Below are positions 36,701-41,870 of a stretch of DNA of 41,870 nt, in pieces (within the stretch, counting starts at the first letter, position 1; the number at the start of each line of letters is the position of its first letter). The translations under genes were made by a program, and so were the position numbers. Location of the stretch: NCBI GenBank assembly GCA_039819065.1, contig JBCBSS010000058.1, positions 1-41,870 of the forward strand, read 5' to 3'. Source of the DNA: JBCBSS01 sp039819065 (GTDB taxonomy: Bacteria > Bacteroidota > Bacteroidia > Cytophagales > Cyclobacteriaceae). The notes beneath the pieces were generated by a model. That model saw only the letters and a list, made by a program, of their open reading frames with translations, ran no database searches and was not told the origin of the DNA.

Positions 36701-37056
36701 CCGGTTATCTGGGCGATTGTATCGATGAGATAGAAAAAACGGTAAGCTATTTCGAGCCTGACAAGTTCCCTGCGTCAGGAGGCCGGGTACAGTTAGGAGA
36801 GACGGGTATCAAAACCATTACGGTCTACCCTAACCCCACCTCAGGAAGGTTCTCTGTTGAGGTCAGCATGCATCAAGAAGCTGAGGTCGCGGTATTCCTA
36901 TATGATATTTTTGGCACTGAGATCAGAAGAGATAAAGGCACGGATCTGGACTTCTACACATTCGATATGGATGTGACTGGAAATCAACCGGGTATCTACC
37001 TACTCAAGGCAGTTTCGGGAAGCGATGAAGAAAACGTGAGGGTGGTATTGCGATGA
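30799..37056 (+). CDS. giant SprB-repeat surface protein with T9SS C-terminal sorting domain
   Basis: 2,085-residue exported protein; the signal peptide ends LSYSQ (about 1-25). An N-terminal region (about 26-340) has a Gly-rich, Cys-rich insert (CGPCGSGGGGGG, then CDIAPCCCAP). About 18 tandem repeats of 75-100 residues follow (about 350-1835), each with a Cys near the start (ITCFADDNG, VNCFDGNDG), a GG-APY core (ISGGTAPYTYQW), LxAGxY and VxDxxGC. This is the SprB repeat pattern. After a linker with non-SprB domains comes a type A T9SS sorting domain (about 2005-2085: VYPNPTSGRFSVEV, LYDIFGTEI, GIYLLKAVSG, ending VVLR). SprB is the mobile gliding adhesin of Flavobacterium, so this is a likely cell-surface adhesin. 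Its stop overlaps the next gene by four bases. Confidence 0.93.
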   Translation: MSGFIKTTILMVVLLFGSLSLSYSQQLRIKVLRVFSNVNTNDGTIEHTWRFYLRDNQNPNYRIQSQRQNGETLVCFGIDTRDYNRWFDIQRELIPVNYSTPPDWIQIQLEGFEDQKGDRCGFSDSGFTPDRRREFSESSIIRLRDIPPGQFWPQLSTPIVIASGRYMAEIQIYYDFGVPNRPTVNPAGVRCFNDQMTLTTDIVSPNKSGVEYVWESLVQNDTRQQVIPNPAYCGPCGSGGGGGGIGFLSREETPLFPSIPITGGGGSDCDIAPCCCAPMYITQSVDNWRHLRTTSSNSLNITPSEIPNLSSFLGNSNRQVRFRVRARAGSFTSGFSTTGSTDIAPAPPTYNTNITESASCAGEANGSIQVRSISGNLNDYTYRIFEGHDYAGCSGTGGGCISIAHGPARNGTLDVSGLDDGDYTFVLFNDNSAACASEPTPFTIEMIALPTISTTINNGISCAGAEDARIDVSVSGGKEGFTFSISPNRGTFTSSNSTSGRFTNLPAGNYTVTVTDNCGETSSRTVNIENVTQVTGGITLQTSPDCVDPANGRMTVVVSEGSGTYNYRLYLDNTLVREEPNTTSTNWLVTGLSGGNYRVEILDQFRLSCAGYSEDFTLAAPEPLDIILSTSDDVVCFGEDNGSATLTGSGGTGSYTFTLHNNNTGEDFTRTDGVFTSLTPGTYDATIQNDNGCNDATTLSDFLSIAEPDPLAIDITQQNITCFADDNGSLSAIVSGGNGGFIYQWQFNDGSGWTDYTLPGGTTNSIENLFPSNYRLMVTDNRGCSLPSATFAMEEPDPLVIDAVDFTEVTCFGEDDATINVSVSGGWGGYTFFYSADNWATESILTTTTLLSANDYQVKVVDIEGCETVYDRDIVITAPDQPVSATYTLSNYQSFEVSCFDAADGQIVVNAIGGNAGSFAGAGYTYAIDGSAFGANNIFSSLLAGDHTVRIMDGRGCILEETVTLDAPDQLGYQLIEKNTIVCFSDASGIIEISANGGVAPYSYAINGGALGTNSRFENLVGGDHFITIEDSNGCTITITENIPQLNPPLVIDFQIDDVNCFDGNDGQVIANVSGGVAPYSYAWIGRTETINEISVLTAGTYTLLITDNVGCTLEQTAIVAQPDAPLSATGEPQHVLCFGESNGSISVDAIGGTPPYQYSNDNGQHFQNNNLFNNLIAGTYPLQVVDANGCSFDLSVEVLEPTPLTIDLGNKTDINCFGDDTGSISVMAAGGAAPYRFTLDNITFQDNSQFDGLTAGDYVVHVVDTNFCSVSIPVTLTQPDAPLAITYDVLPVQCKGDENGTISTFISGGTAPYTYQWVETGENTQDIANLAAGDYTLIVTDALGCELDTIINVPEPDEALSLIVTAIDHVSCFGLSDARFSVQAQGGYAPYLYSFEGGEFGAAQEFFGLGVGLYQVLAKDTMACITMLNVEVTQPFPLEATIINTADISCFGGSDGLIDIETGGGTAPYQYSLDGGITFQPEGLFENLTVGNYTITVQDANGCTVDLSTSLEQPAPLLANIVETTDASCGQANGSAIAEVNGGVPPYHFSWILANEVVSTEIAPENLFAGFYIFSVIDANGCETRISQAILDEDGPSATITSITDATCADALDGSATVAASGGAGNYSYLWSDPLGQVTPIASNLAKGDYYVTVTDERGCVSISTVTIGGPEAIEYTVVEEFEPLCHDSNEGILEIVATGGIGPYTYEWLDDVTFDQGRATNLTEGLYQVRITDAIGCEAVHAIALSAPAPLDIQVVENVSPTCFNGCDGLATVAVTGGTGPYAVVWNDPQVQQGNQATGLCAGAYNVTVTDAQGCVYTEIVNIAPAEPLALDLGGDITLCLDHTRILDAGIANATYTWERDGNVFGTDQVVTISQSGSYQLTVVNEMGCVAIDNFDVITTDQEFEANFLAATESVIGDTLLLTEFCIPKPDRVEWEFPEGIQVVNDDQFQPQILINQPGEYNIKLTGYLGDCIDEIEKTVSYFEPDKFPASGGRVQLGETGIKTITVYPNPTSGRFSVEVSMHQEAEVAVFLYDIFGTEIRRDKGTDLDFYTFDMDVTGNQPGIYLLKAVSGSDEENVRVVLR
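31850..36300 (+). repeat. about 18 SprB-type repeats (protein-level)
   Basis: Coding tandem array inside the giant surface protein. Unit length is about 75-100 residues and the shared pattern is CFG-DxDGxI--xxxGGxxPYxY----LxAGxYxVxVxDxxGC. The first three units are more diverged and longer. At the DNA level neighbouring units differ strongly, so this is an old array, not a recent slippage expansion. Confidence 0.88.
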
Positions 37057-38744
37057 GAAAACTAGGTGTTATTTTATTGGCTTTAGTGGGTCTAGCTAGC
37101 ACGGTAAAGGCACAAGACCTTGGTAATATCGGCAAGCAACCTCCGGTAAAAGTATCGGGAGGTATTAATACCACTGCTATTGCCTATCATGCCCAGGGTA
37201 TTGAAAGCCGTAGAGATCCATTTAACTGGTTTCTGACTGGCAATATCAACCTTTCCCTCTATGGTTGGAATGTGCCATTTTCATTTAGCTACAGTAATCA
37301 GAATAAGACTTTCAGACAACCCTTCAACCAGTTCGGTGTAGCGCCCCACTATAAATGGGCGAAGGCATACGTGGGCTACAACACGCTCAACTATTCTAGC
37401 TATACTCTGGCAGGGCACCTTTTTCTGGGTGGTGCGGTAGAATTGACGCCGGGCAAATTCCGGTTCAATGCCATGTACGGACAGCTCAACAGGGCTGTAG
37501 AAGAAGATACCTTGAGTAACGAGAACGTTATACCTGCCTTTCAAAGAATGGGTTATGGGATGAAGGTCGGATATGGGGACAATCAGAACTTTATAGACCT
37601 GATCATTTTCGGCGCTTCGGACGATATCAATTCGCTCAACACTATTCCCGATAGCACAGAAGTGTTGCCACAAGAGAACCTGGTTTTCAGCTTGGTGGGC
37701 AAGAAGCAATTGACCAAAAGAATAGGTGTCAATGCGGAGTGGGCTACTAGCGCCATCACGCGTGATACGCGTGCACCAGAGACTAACGGAGGTCGCCAAT
37801 TTTTCAGTGCCTGGGGAGGACTATTCTCCCCACGAGAATCTACACAGTACTATGATGCGGTGAAAGCCAGTTTATTCTACGCTGGGAATGCTTACACATT
37901 ACAAGCGAATTACGAGCGAGTTGATCCTGGCTACCAGACCTTGGGTACCTACTTCTTTAATAATGACCTGGAAAACATTACGGTCAGTACTTCTGTAAGA
38001 ATGTTCCAGAGCAAGCTCAACCTAAGTGCTAACGTCGGTACACAACGCAATAACCTGGACGACACGGAAGTAAGTGCTGTCGAGCGCGTGGTCAGTTCGG
38101 CCAGCCTCAACTACATACCCAATCAAAAATGGAATTTTAACGGGACTTACTCCAACTTCACCACTTTCACCAACGTGAGGCCAAGATTTGATCCTTTCTT
38201 TCAGGACGACCTCGATACACTGAATTTCTACCAGGTCAATCAAAATGCCAGTGCGGCCGTGGCCTATAATTTTGGTGATCAAAACCGCAAGCATGGCCTC
38301 TTTTTCAATGGCAGCTATCAAATCGCTAATGAAGAAAGCGATAGTGAGACGCAAGAAGATAGCCAGACCACATTCTTCAGTGGTAACGTGGCCTACCGTT
38401 ACGGATTAGTGCCCAAGAACATGAATATTGCTGTGGCTTTGAATTTTAACCACAGCGAATTACCGGGGAATCAATCGACCACTTTCGGGCCAAATGTATC
38501 AGTGAGCCGGGCATTTCTTGAAAAAACATTACGGACTACTGTATCAACGTCATTCAATCGGGTTGAGAACAACGGAGAGGTTGGCAGTCAGGTCTTTAAT
38601 ATGCGCTTGAATGGCAGCTACAAGCTAAAAGATCATCATACCTTTTCGCTCAATGCCATCATGTTGAGGCGATTGGCTAGTGTCAATACAGAGAACCCTT
38701 TTACAGAATACACCATCACAATGAACTACGGATATAGGTTTTAG
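37053..38744 (+). CDS. outer-membrane beta-barrel protein partnered with the SprB-like protein
   Basis: 563-residue exported protein; the signal peptide ends STVKAQ (about 1-21). The mature part is one long run of amphipathic strands with Gly/Asn turns and aromatic girdles (WFLTGNINLSLYGWNVPFSF, YSSYTLAGHLFLGGAVELTP, FDPFFQDDLDTLNFYQVNQN). It ends YTITMNYGYRF, an outer-membrane barrel terminus with final Phe. It is longer than the PorP/SprF proteins that usually accompany SprB and I see no clear PorP/SprF motifs, so it may be a different partner barrel. Its ATG overlaps the stop of the giant gene (ATGA). A role as anchor or display partner of the giant protein is inferred from position. Confidence 0.82.
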   Translation: MRKLGVILLALVGLASTVKAQDLGNIGKQPPVKVSGGINTTAIAYHAQGIESRRDPFNWFLTGNINLSLYGWNVPFSFSYSNQNKTFRQPFNQFGVAPHYKWAKAYVGYNTLNYSSYTLAGHLFLGGAVELTPGKFRFNAMYGQLNRAVEEDTLSNENVIPAFQRMGYGMKVGYGDNQNFIDLIIFGASDDINSLNTIPDSTEVLPQENLVFSLVGKKQLTKRIGVNAEWATSAITRDTRAPETNGGRQFFSAWGGLFSPRESTQYYDAVKASLFYAGNAYTLQANYERVDPGYQTLGTYFFNNDLENITVSTSVRMFQSKLNLSANVGTQRNNLDDTEVSAVERVVSSASLNYIPNQKWNFNGTYSNFTTFTNVRPRFDPFFQDDLDTLNFYQVNQNASAAVAYNFGDQNRKHGLFFNGSYQIANEESDSETQEDSQTTFFSGNVAYRYGLVPKNMNIAVALNFNHSELPGNQSTTFGPNVSVSRAFLEKTLRTTVSTSFNRVENNGEVGSQVFNMRLNGSYKLKDHHTFSLNAIMLRRLASVNTENPFTEYTITMNYGYRF

Positions 38745-38750
38745 CAGGTC

Positions 38751-41189
38751 ATGAGAGCAGTAGAAAACACGATATCAGAAACACGTTATTCCGCTAGCTG
38801 TCACGGCGATCCGTCGGTATACGGACAGGGGTTCACGAAGCCATCTCGGACTTCAACATGTCATCGCGAGGTAACGAAGCGATCTCGAACTTTAGCCTGT
38901 CATAGCGAGCAAACTACCATTGGCCATAGCCATTCATTAGAATTCACTCAAAACTCAAAACTCACACTCAAACTCCGATCAGCGCTACTCTCCCTGTTGC
39001 TCTTGTTCTTCACTCTTAACTCCTATGCCCAGACATTCCCAGTGCAGGCATTCACCCAGCTCACACCGCCCTATTCCCCCTACCTGGCTGACTATGCCAT
39101 ACCAGGCTCCGAGCAATTAAGAGTTAACCTGCTGCTAAGGGATTTGAATGAGCCTTCCCTTGATGTACAGCTTCACCTGACCATAGAAGGGGCAAGTGTT
39201 AGAATTGAAACGAACCCAGCCTTTAACCCACCTCCTATTACCCTGGAAGGCGGGATAAACAAATTACTCGATGGGGATGAGCTGGCACCATATCTGGATA
39301 GCCGTAACCTGCTATTCAGTGGCATCACCCGACAACAGTACGAACAAAGTGCAGCCTTGCCCGAAGGCTTCTATCGATTCACCTTCAGAGTCATTGGTTT
39401 TAACCGACCGGATGTGGTGCTTTCCCCTGACGCGTCTTCGACCGCCTGGCTGGTACTGAATGATCCTCCTCGCATCAACACCCCTCAATGTGGAACCGAA
39501 TTGACATTGAATGATCCCCAGAATATACTTTTCCAATGGCTGCCCATGAACACAGGGTCGCCGAATACGGCATTTTCTACAGAATACACACTGGAAATAT
39601 TCGAAATCAGACCTCCCGGAAGAGACCCCAACATCATTGTGCAAAGCACACCGCCCATTTTCGAGGCGACCACTTCCAATACCAGTTTTGTATATGGCAT
39701 TACAGAGCCACCCCTTATACCAGGCATGGAATATGCCTTCCGTATCCAGGCCAGGGACAATCAAGGCAGGGACTTGTTCAAGAACAATGGCTACAGCCAG
39801 GTATGTACCTTTACATTTGGAGAGGTAAACTTGCTCACACCACCTGACGGGATTAATGTTTACCCTGAAGCAGAACGTCGTGCCAAGGTGACTTGGTATC
39901 TGGGTATCGACCCCGATAGCTACAGGGTAGAATACAGAAAAATACCATCAGATAACAGAGATCCCGATGCAGGTTGGTTTACTATTGAAACCACGGACGA
40001 CTACACGGTGATCAATGACCTGGAGCCGGAGACAAGCTACCAGGTAAGAGTGGCAAGCCTTTTCAACGGCTTCACCAGCCGCTACTCTGATATCAAAGAC
40101 TTTATCACTCCTGCCGCCCGTATCATAGCCTGTGGCGATGACATACAGCCTGTAATTGATGGCAATACCAAACCACTTATCACCGCTAACGTCGGTGATA
40201 TTTTCAAGGTAGGGGAGTTCGAAATGAGGATCATCCGCATTAGGGGTGGGGACGGTACATTCACCGGCTATGGCGCGGTAATTATACCTTACCTCGGCCT
40301 CAAAGTTTATAGCAAATTCGAAAGCATCAAGGTAAACGAAAACCAGCAAGTCATTGATGGTGAAGTAGTAGCCCTTACCGAAGGCGCCGAAGGCCTAATC
40401 AAAAGATGGGAAGAAGAGAATGATGACATTGATGGGGGCACGGAAGGTGAAGAAGGCGATGAGGAAGATGGTACCGATGAACAAAGTGATAATGGCGGTG
40501 ATTTCCAGGGAGATGAAATTGATTTTAACGGAGACATCAAAGACGTTGTCGTAGACGAAAACGGCGACATTGTCATCAAAAAAGAAGACGGCACCGAAGA
40601 AATAATCCCAGGCGGCAAACCAACCCGCATCACGGATAGCAATGGCGATGTGTGGACTGTAGATGAGAATGGAAAGGTGACAAAAAGTTCAGTAGGCAGT
40701 GGTGAGCAGAACTCCAATGCTGGCCCACCATCTTCTGACTTGGATGAATTTGGTTTATTGGTTAAAAACAGCCTTTTGGCACTGAGAGGCCAGTTTGATG
40801 AAGAAATAAAAGTGTTACAGGCTGATTTCCAAGATAAAAGAAGCCAAGTAAATGCATCACTCACGGGAAGTGCCAGCAGCGCTAAAAGACAAGGAACAGC
40901 AGCTAACATAAGCATTAGAACTGAATTGCTCATAAGCACTCCTCAGGATGCTCAAGCCAGTCAATACAAAGAATCCAATGAATTAGAGGCTCATTTAAAA
41001 CTCATCGAAGAGTTAAAGGCGATTAACGGCCAGATATCAGCTTCTGGAAAGCAATGGACAGCTACTAATGATCTTTTAGAAGATGCCAACTTCTTCAGTT
41101 TGGTTGATGAACTGAAATCGGCCGATCAAGAAGTTACTGAAGATAACATTCAAGAAATACTCGAAGAGAAGATAAATACAGGATTGTGA
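38751..41189 (+). CDS. secreted FN3-type protein with acidic linker; REP-like DNA in its 5' end
   Basis: 812-codon frame starting six bases after the barrel gene. The hydrophobic signal segment lies unusually far in, at about 70-94 (LRSALLSLLLLFFTLNSYAQ), and the first ~60 residues are encoded largely by REP-like repeats. No ATG, GTG or TTG lies between the repeats and the signal segment. The mature part has a strand-rich N-terminal region (about 95-345, YSPYLADYAIPGSEQLRVNL), which resembles a Bacteroidota family I recall in connection with TANFOR-type proteins. It continues with an FN3 domain (about 355-460, ETSYQVRVASLFNG), a small domain with ANVGDIFKVGEFEMRII, an acidic stretch (about 555-590), short strands (IVIKKEDGTEEIIPGG) and a helical C-terminus. 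The function is unknown. Confidence 0.78.
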   Translation: MRAVENTISETRYSASCHGDPSVYGQGFTKPSRTSTCHREVTKRSRTLACHSEQTTIGHSHSLEFTQNSKLTLKLRSALLSLLLLFFTLNSYAQTFPVQAFTQLTPPYSPYLADYAIPGSEQLRVNLLLRDLNEPSLDVQLHLTIEGASVRIETNPAFNPPPITLEGGINKLLDGDELAPYLDSRNLLFSGITRQQYEQSAALPEGFYRFTFRVIGFNRPDVVLSPDASSTAWLVLNDPPRINTPQCGTELTLNDPQNILFQWLPMNTGSPNTAFSTEYTLEIFEIRPPGRDPNIIVQSTPPIFEATTSNTSFVYGITEPPLIPGMEYAFRIQARDNQGRDLFKNNGYSQVCTFTFGEVNLLTPPDGINVYPEAERRAKVTWYLGIDPDSYRVEYRKIPSDNRDPDAGWFTIETTDDYTVINDLEPETSYQVRVASLFNGFTSRYSDIKDFITPAARIIACGDDIQPVIDGNTKPLITANVGDIFKVGEFEMRIIRIRGGDGTFTGYGAVIIPYLGLKVYSKFESIKVNENQQVIDGEVVALTEGAEGLIKRWEEENDDIDGGTEGEEGDEEDGTDEQSDNGGDFQGDEIDFNGDIKDVVVDENGDIVIKKEDGTEEIIPGGKPTRITDSNGDVWTVDENGKVTKSSVGSGEQNSNAGPPSSDLDEFGLLVKNSLLALRGQFDEEIKVLQADFQDKRSQVNASLTGSASSAKRQGTAANISIRTELLISTPQDAQASQYKESNELEAHLKLIEELKAINGQISASGKQWTATNDLLEDANFFSLVDELKSADQEVTEDNIQEILEEKINTGL
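38799..38912 (+). repeat. tandem REP-like palindromic repeats
   Basis: Two full units and the start of a third, each about 60 bases or less. Unit 1 starts at TGTCACGGCGA (38799) and contains CACGAAGCCATCTCGGACTT. Unit 2 starts at TGTCATCGCGAG (38859) and contains ACGAAGCGATCTCGAACTT. Unit 3 is only TGTCATAGCGAGC (38898-38910). Within unit 2 ATCGC and GCGAT are inverted arms of a hairpin. The pattern resembles the widespread REP-like family with GTCATTGCGAG...GAAGCAATCT, with paired changes that keep the stem. The repeats lie inside an open reading frame here, which is unusual for such elements. Confidence 0.8.
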
Positions 41190-41870
41190 AAAAGATAAGC
41201 TTAACCAGATACGCCTATTTGTCCTTAGCCTGGCTTCTGCTGTTGCCCATTTCAACATTTGGGACAGGGCAAGACCGGGTTGGCAAGTATGTAGAGCGCG
41301 TCAATGCCCACTTGATAGAACACCCTGAATTGATCAATCCTACAGATGATGGTATCGCTCCGTTTGTAATGGATTGGTCGGAAGACCTGTTCAAAACGCC
41401 ATACCTGAGTGAGGATACCCAGCAGGCGCTTAATGAAAAGCTTACCTTCCTTGCGCAACACACAGGTTACCGTTTTTTCGTTTTGGTTAGTCCAACCTTA
41501 CCATTTTATGCGGATAACCTGGACAACTTAATAGAAGAAGTACAGGATGCAGAGCAACAGTTCAACCAGGCCGTATACGAACAGAGCTACCTGAGCAATA
41601 TTGATGGTAAAAAGATTGTATTTCTATCTCTGTGGAGGACTGAGTTTATTCTTGATCCACAAGTAGATTGGGAGGCCTCAGTACTTTCTTCGGCTGCGGT
41701 TGGTCTTTCTACAAGCCCAGATGTTGACTCCAACATTAAAAGCAAATTCAGCCAATACAGTGAACAATGGATTAGCCAGTACCAATACAATAAAAAGCGA
41801 CAACATTTTATACTAAGAAGCAAGGATTTCAATGGTGACGCTTACGTAAATAGCCTTACCAAACACATCT
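41186..41870 (+). CDS. exported protein, partial (runs off the window)
   Basis: The frame opens at a GTG that overlaps the stop of the preceding gene (GTGA, 41186-41189) and stays open for 228 codons to the window end. The N-terminus is a good signal peptide (MKKISLTRYAYLSLAWLLLL, then PISTFG). The mature part has helices and strands such as LNEKLTFLAQHTGYRFFVLV and DGKKIVFLSLWRTEFIL, loosely like a TPM-type alpha/beta domain, but I would not name the family. It is tightly coupled to the FN3 protein and so belongs to the SprB-like operon. Downstream domains, including any effector domain, are outside the window. Confidence 0.8.
   Translation, partial: MKKISLTRYAYLSLAWLLLLPISTFGTGQDRVGKYVERVNAHLIEHPELINPTDDGIAPFVMDWSEDLFKTPYLSEDTQQALNEKLTFLAQHTGYRFFVLVSPTLPFYADNLDNLIEEVQDAEQQFNQAVYEQSYLSNIDGKKIVFLSLWRTEFILDPQVDWEASVLSSAAVGLSTSPDVDSNIKSKFSQYSEQWISQYQYNKKRQHFILRSKDFNGDAYVNSLTKHI

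Noticed and set aside
37281..37799. 172-codon minus-strand frame
   Set aside because: Antisense shadow of the barrel gene, with no signal, motif or promoter of its own.
40307..40939. 210-codon minus-strand frame, Ser/Pro-rich
   Set aside because: It is antisense to the acidic linker of the FN3 protein; its Ser/Pro bias is the mirror of GAA/GAT/GGT codons on the other strand.

Overview
The window looks like chromosomal DNA of a gliding-type Bacteroidota, most likely order Cytophagales; the order is inferred from the gene mix, not from a marker gene. Evidence: a mutY-ssb-gldE-gldD gliding cluster; a giant surface protein with SprB-type repeats and a type IX secretion (T9SS) C-terminal sorting domain; many lipoproteins and outer-membrane barrels; TTG starts; and -7 motifs of the Bacteroidota form TAnnTTTG. 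I see no tRNA, rRNA, CRISPR array, transposase or prophage gene.

Layout. 20-6191: HU-family protein (minus strand), then mutY, ssb, gldE, gldD and recG (plus strand), a housekeeping and gliding block. 6405-11310: a membrane-anchored propeller protein with a Y_Y_Y domain but no kinase, overlapping a lipoprotein gene, then a class V PLP enzyme. 11481-15710: a soluble CheR-PAS-histidine kinase of 1,409 residues. 15711-16469: 759 bases without a convincing gene, holding a 13-base inverted repeat. 16470-17597: a secreted DUF2911/TPR protein ending in a strong terminator. 17733-21190 (minus strand): ECF sigma factor, membrane anti-sigma candidate, DUF4097-like protein and two small barrel proteins, apparently one operon. 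21546-23443: membrane fatty-acid/sterol hydroxylase, DUF6134-like protein and Rieske ferredoxin-like protein in a tight operon. 23541-26081: secreted M14 metallocarboxypeptidase-like protein. 26498-28078: large lipoprotein. 28363-29982: SWIM zinc-finger protein. 30315-end: lipoprotein, 2,085-residue SprB-like T9SS cargo, a 563-residue barrel, an FN3-type secreted protein and a further secreted protein that runs off the window, in a tightly coupled chain.

The most interesting material is on the right. Two lipoprotein genes, 26498 and 30315, sit behind copies of the same 230-base non-coding element. The copies align without gaps (offset 3,817 bases) and each ends in a TAnnTTTG box at exactly the same place. 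The second copy drives the SprB-like operon, so the two transcription units are probably co-regulated. That operon may be a T9SS-dependent surface adhesion or contact-delivery module. Inside it, a tandem REP-like palindromic repeat (consensus-like TGTCATCGCGAG...GAAGCGATCTC) lies in frame between the only plausible start codon and the signal peptide of the FN3 protein.

All calls come from reading translations and bases by eye. Family names rest on motif recognition, and none was checked against a database.
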